This document shows, piece after piece, positions 62,135 through 64,000 of a DNA stretch of 64,000 bases. Below the pieces are notes generated by a model. The model saw nothing but the letters and a program-made list of their open reading frames with translations. It was not told the origin of the DNA and made no database searches. The translations under genes were made by a program, and so were the position numbers. Within the stretch, counting starts at the first letter, position 1. Each line of letters begins with the position of its first letter. Source of the stretch: Spirochaetota bacterium. GTDB taxonomy: Bacteria; Spirochaetota; UBA4802; UBA5550. Location: the NCBI GenBank assembly GCA_025457915.1, contig JALOTL010000013.1, positions 31,476-95,475 on the forward strand, read 5' to 3'.

Positions 62135-64000
62135 TTATACGGGCAGCGTAAACCAGAACCTGCTGCCCTCCCCGTATTTGGATTCAAACCCCACTCCCCC
62201 GCCCTGCAGCTCTATGAGCCGTTTTGATATGGCAAGGCCGAGGCCGGTTCCCTCGATGTTTTTCGTGGTTTCAGTCCTCTCGAATTCCATGAAAATCCTG
62301 TTCTTGTCCTCGTCCCTGATCCCGTGCCCCGTATCGCTGACGGCAAACATCACCCTGCCCCCGTTAAGCCCGACAGTGAGCCTCACGGAGCCCTCTTCGG
62401 TAAACTTGACGGCATTGGACAAAAGGTTCAGGAGCACCTGCCTGGTCTTCTGGTTGTCCAGGGAAATCTTTTCCGGAACGGAACCTCCGACATCAAATCC
62501 GATCGCGAGAGTTTCCTTTCCTTTCGTTTTCGCGTAACTCTTCACGTCGGTGATTACCGAACCGACCATGTTGCGGATGTTAACTTCAGCCTTTCTTATT
62601 TCTATTTTACCAGACTCTATTTTAGACAGGTTGAGAATCGTGTCGATCAGGCCGAGAAGGTAATCTCCCGCGTCCTTAATGCGGTTGTACGAGCTGAAGG
62701 TGTCCCTTTCCTCCTCGTCCACGAGTTTCAATATGTTCTCGACGTGCTCCAGGAATTTCTTTTTGCGGGCCGGACTCATCGACATGAAGTCTTCTTTCAA
62801 CCTGGAAAAATAATACCTTTTGCAGTTTCCGTCCGCGGACAGGTGATCAGTAAATGAATCTATCCTTTCCAGAATCTGGTTCGAGTTGTCCCTCCCATCC
62901 CTGATCCTGGATTTCCGGAGCTTCTCTGATATCATCCGCATCTCGTTGATGATCTCCTCGTCCCGCTCATACGATCCGAACCTGAGGAGGTCCACTATTC
63001 CGTTGATCGCGTTCAGCGGAGTCCTGAGCTCGTGGCTCATGCTGGCCAGGAACCTGCTCTTGGCCTGGTTCGCCGACTCTGCCGACTCCTTGGCGACCTT
63101 CAACGCCTCGTCCACCATTTTTCGCTCGGTTATATCTATCCCCAGCACCCTGAATCCGATAACGTTCCCGTTTTTATCGGTCATCGGGTTTACATAATTT
63201 TCACCGTATACCCTGCTGCCGTCCTTCCTGATTATTTCCATATCCACGCTGTTGTTTACCTGGTCGCCTGAAAAGACCCTCGCGTATGCCGAGAGCACTT
63301 TCTTCGCCGTTTCATCCGACATCAGCTTCTTGTAATCCATTCCCATCAGCTCATCTTCGCTGTAGCCGACGAAATCAGAGAAGTTTTTATTGAAAAAAGA
63401 TATTGTCCCGCCGGATGATATTTCAAAATATCCGATCATGGCGCTGCTTACGACCGTGCGGTATTTCTCCTCGGACTCCCGCAGCGCTTCCTCGGCCTTC
63501 ATTCTCTCGGTGACGTCGCGGACCATTCCCCTGAAGCCGGACGGCCTCCCCGAATCGTCGGCCATCAGGTTGACCGATGTCTCGGCAATTCTTATGCTTC
63601 CGTCCTGCCTGGTTATATCCCATCCGACGATGATCCCCTTTTCCCCGGTTTTAAACACCTTATTGAATTCCCTGAACATTTCAGCGGCGGTCTTTTCAGA
63701 CGTAAACTGCCTGTAATTGAGGCCTATCATCTCTTCCATTGAACGCCCCCAGATCGTGCACATGGCCTCGTTGCAGAAGACCAGGGTGCCGTCCAGGTTG
63801 ACCTCAAAATATCCCTCCTGGATGCTGCCGAGGATCGAACGGTATTTTTCCTCGCTCTCATGAAGCGCTTCAAGCGCTTTTTTCTTTTCAGTAATGTCGC
63901 GGGCTATGCTGTAAAACTCGATTTTCCCGTCCGCGCCGGTAACGATGCTCACGACCTGCCCGACCCACATGACGCTGCCGTCTTTAATGAGTATCGGGAG
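62135..64000 (-). CDS. Multi-PAS sensor histidine kinase (5' end outside window)
   Basis: The C-terminal 620 residues of a kinase that continues beyond 64000. At least three PAS domains precede the core, followed by HisKA with SHELRTPLNA. About 85 extra residues separate this H-box from the usual LSKIESGK end of HisKA, replacing the normal short hairpin. The HATPase has LLNLLSNAVKFT, DTGHGI and GTGLGLAISK. It is the first gene of the operon with the receiver and phosphatase genes, and its PAS domains are typical of cytoplasmic redox or small-molecule sensing. Confidence 0.92.
   Translation of the reverse strand, partial: LPILIKDGSVMWVGQVVSIVTGADGKIEFYSIARDITEKKKALEALHESEEKYRSILGSIQEGYFEVNLDGTLVFCNEAMCTIWGRSMEEMIGLNYRQFTSEKTAAEMFREFNKVFKTGEKGIIVGWDITRQDGSIRIAETSVNLMADDSGRPSGFRGMVRDVTERMKAEEALRESEEKYRTVVSSAMIGYFEISSGGTISFFNKNFSDFVGYSEDELMGMDYKKLMSDETAKKVLSAYARVFSGDQVNNSVDMEIIRKDGSRVYGENYVNPMTDKNGNVIGFRVLGIDITERKMVDEALKVAKESAESANQAKSRFLASMSHELRTPLNAINGIVDLLRFGSYERDEEIINEMRMISEKLRKSRIRDGRDNSNQILERIDSFTDHLSADGNCKRYYFSRLKEDFMSMSPARKKKFLEHVENILKLVDEEERDTFSSYNRIKDAGDYLLGLIDTILNLSKIESGKIEIRKAEVNIRNMVGSVITDVKSYAKTKGKETLAIGFDVGGSVPEKISLDNQKTRQVLLNLLSNAVKFTEEGSVRLTVGLNGGRVMFAVSDTGHGIRDEDKNRIFMEFERTETTKNIEGTGLGLAISKRLIELQGGGVGFESKYGEGSRFWFTLPV

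Noticed and set aside
1..64000. CRISPR arrays, insertion sequences, prophage
   Set aside because: No regular direct-repeat array, transposase, terminal inverted repeats or phage genes were found on reading through.

Overview
The window reads as a chromosomal segment of a free-living, probably anaerobic or facultative member of the Spirochaetota, possibly an uncultured relative. The best markers are a P83/100-family protein (56950-58584), 7TM sensor and RsbU-type signalling proteins, and a bactofilin/YaaR/HolB/RicT/MetG gene string. Tungsten-type aldehyde:ferredoxin oxidoreductase, indolepyruvate:ferredoxin oxidoreductase and a full selenocysteine-decoding set fit an anaerobic metabolism. No IS element, phage module or CRISPR array was seen; nearly all of the DNA is tightly packed genes.

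Layout. 1-8.0 kb: chromosome partition (parA, parB), then a minus-strand housekeeping operon (bactofilin, YaaR, holB, PSP1/RicT, metG, phosphodiesterase). 8.1-9.8 kb: GNAT enzyme, isopentenyl-diphosphate isomerase and a lone TIR-like protein. 9.9-15.6 kb: the most interesting locus (below). 15.7-22.7 kb: diguanylate cyclase, AOR plus aldolase operon, thiolase, SagB-type nitroreductase, TPR lipoprotein, P-loop kinase. 22.8-28.1 kb: tRNA-Sec (selC), selA, selB, coaX and a BaiN/HI0933-like flavoprotein. 28.2-34.4 kb: B12 radical SAM enzyme, an ECF sigma/anti-sigma operon, a lipoprotein and an S45 hydrolase. 34.5-38.4 kb: paaK, ACT, iorA and iorB for aryl-acid/aryl-pyruvate CoA metabolism. 38.4-43.1 kb: envelope and redox genes. 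43.2-49.8 kb and 60.7-64 kb: two blocks of phosphatase, kinase and response-regulator genes. 49.9-60.5 kb: envelope, lipid and surface genes, including LysM, CsgG, GDPD, P83/100 and a shortened MotA.

The standout is a locus that looks like a spirochaetal counterpart of the Bacillus ComQXPA quorum-sensing system. A 70-residue peptide with a Nif11/ComX-like leader and a C-terminus ending Ala-Ala-Ala-Trp-Pro-Tyr (13172-13384) is followed on the same strand by a multi-pass HisKA_3 kinase (ComP-like) and a LuxR/NarL-type response regulator (ComA-like). A polyprenyl-synthase-fold protein (ComQ-like) is divergent from the peptide gene and is translationally coupled to a radical SAM/SPASM enzyme. The model is a prenylated and perhaps further modified peptide signal sensed by its own two-component system. 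Each domain call is read from the sequence; the joint function is inference.
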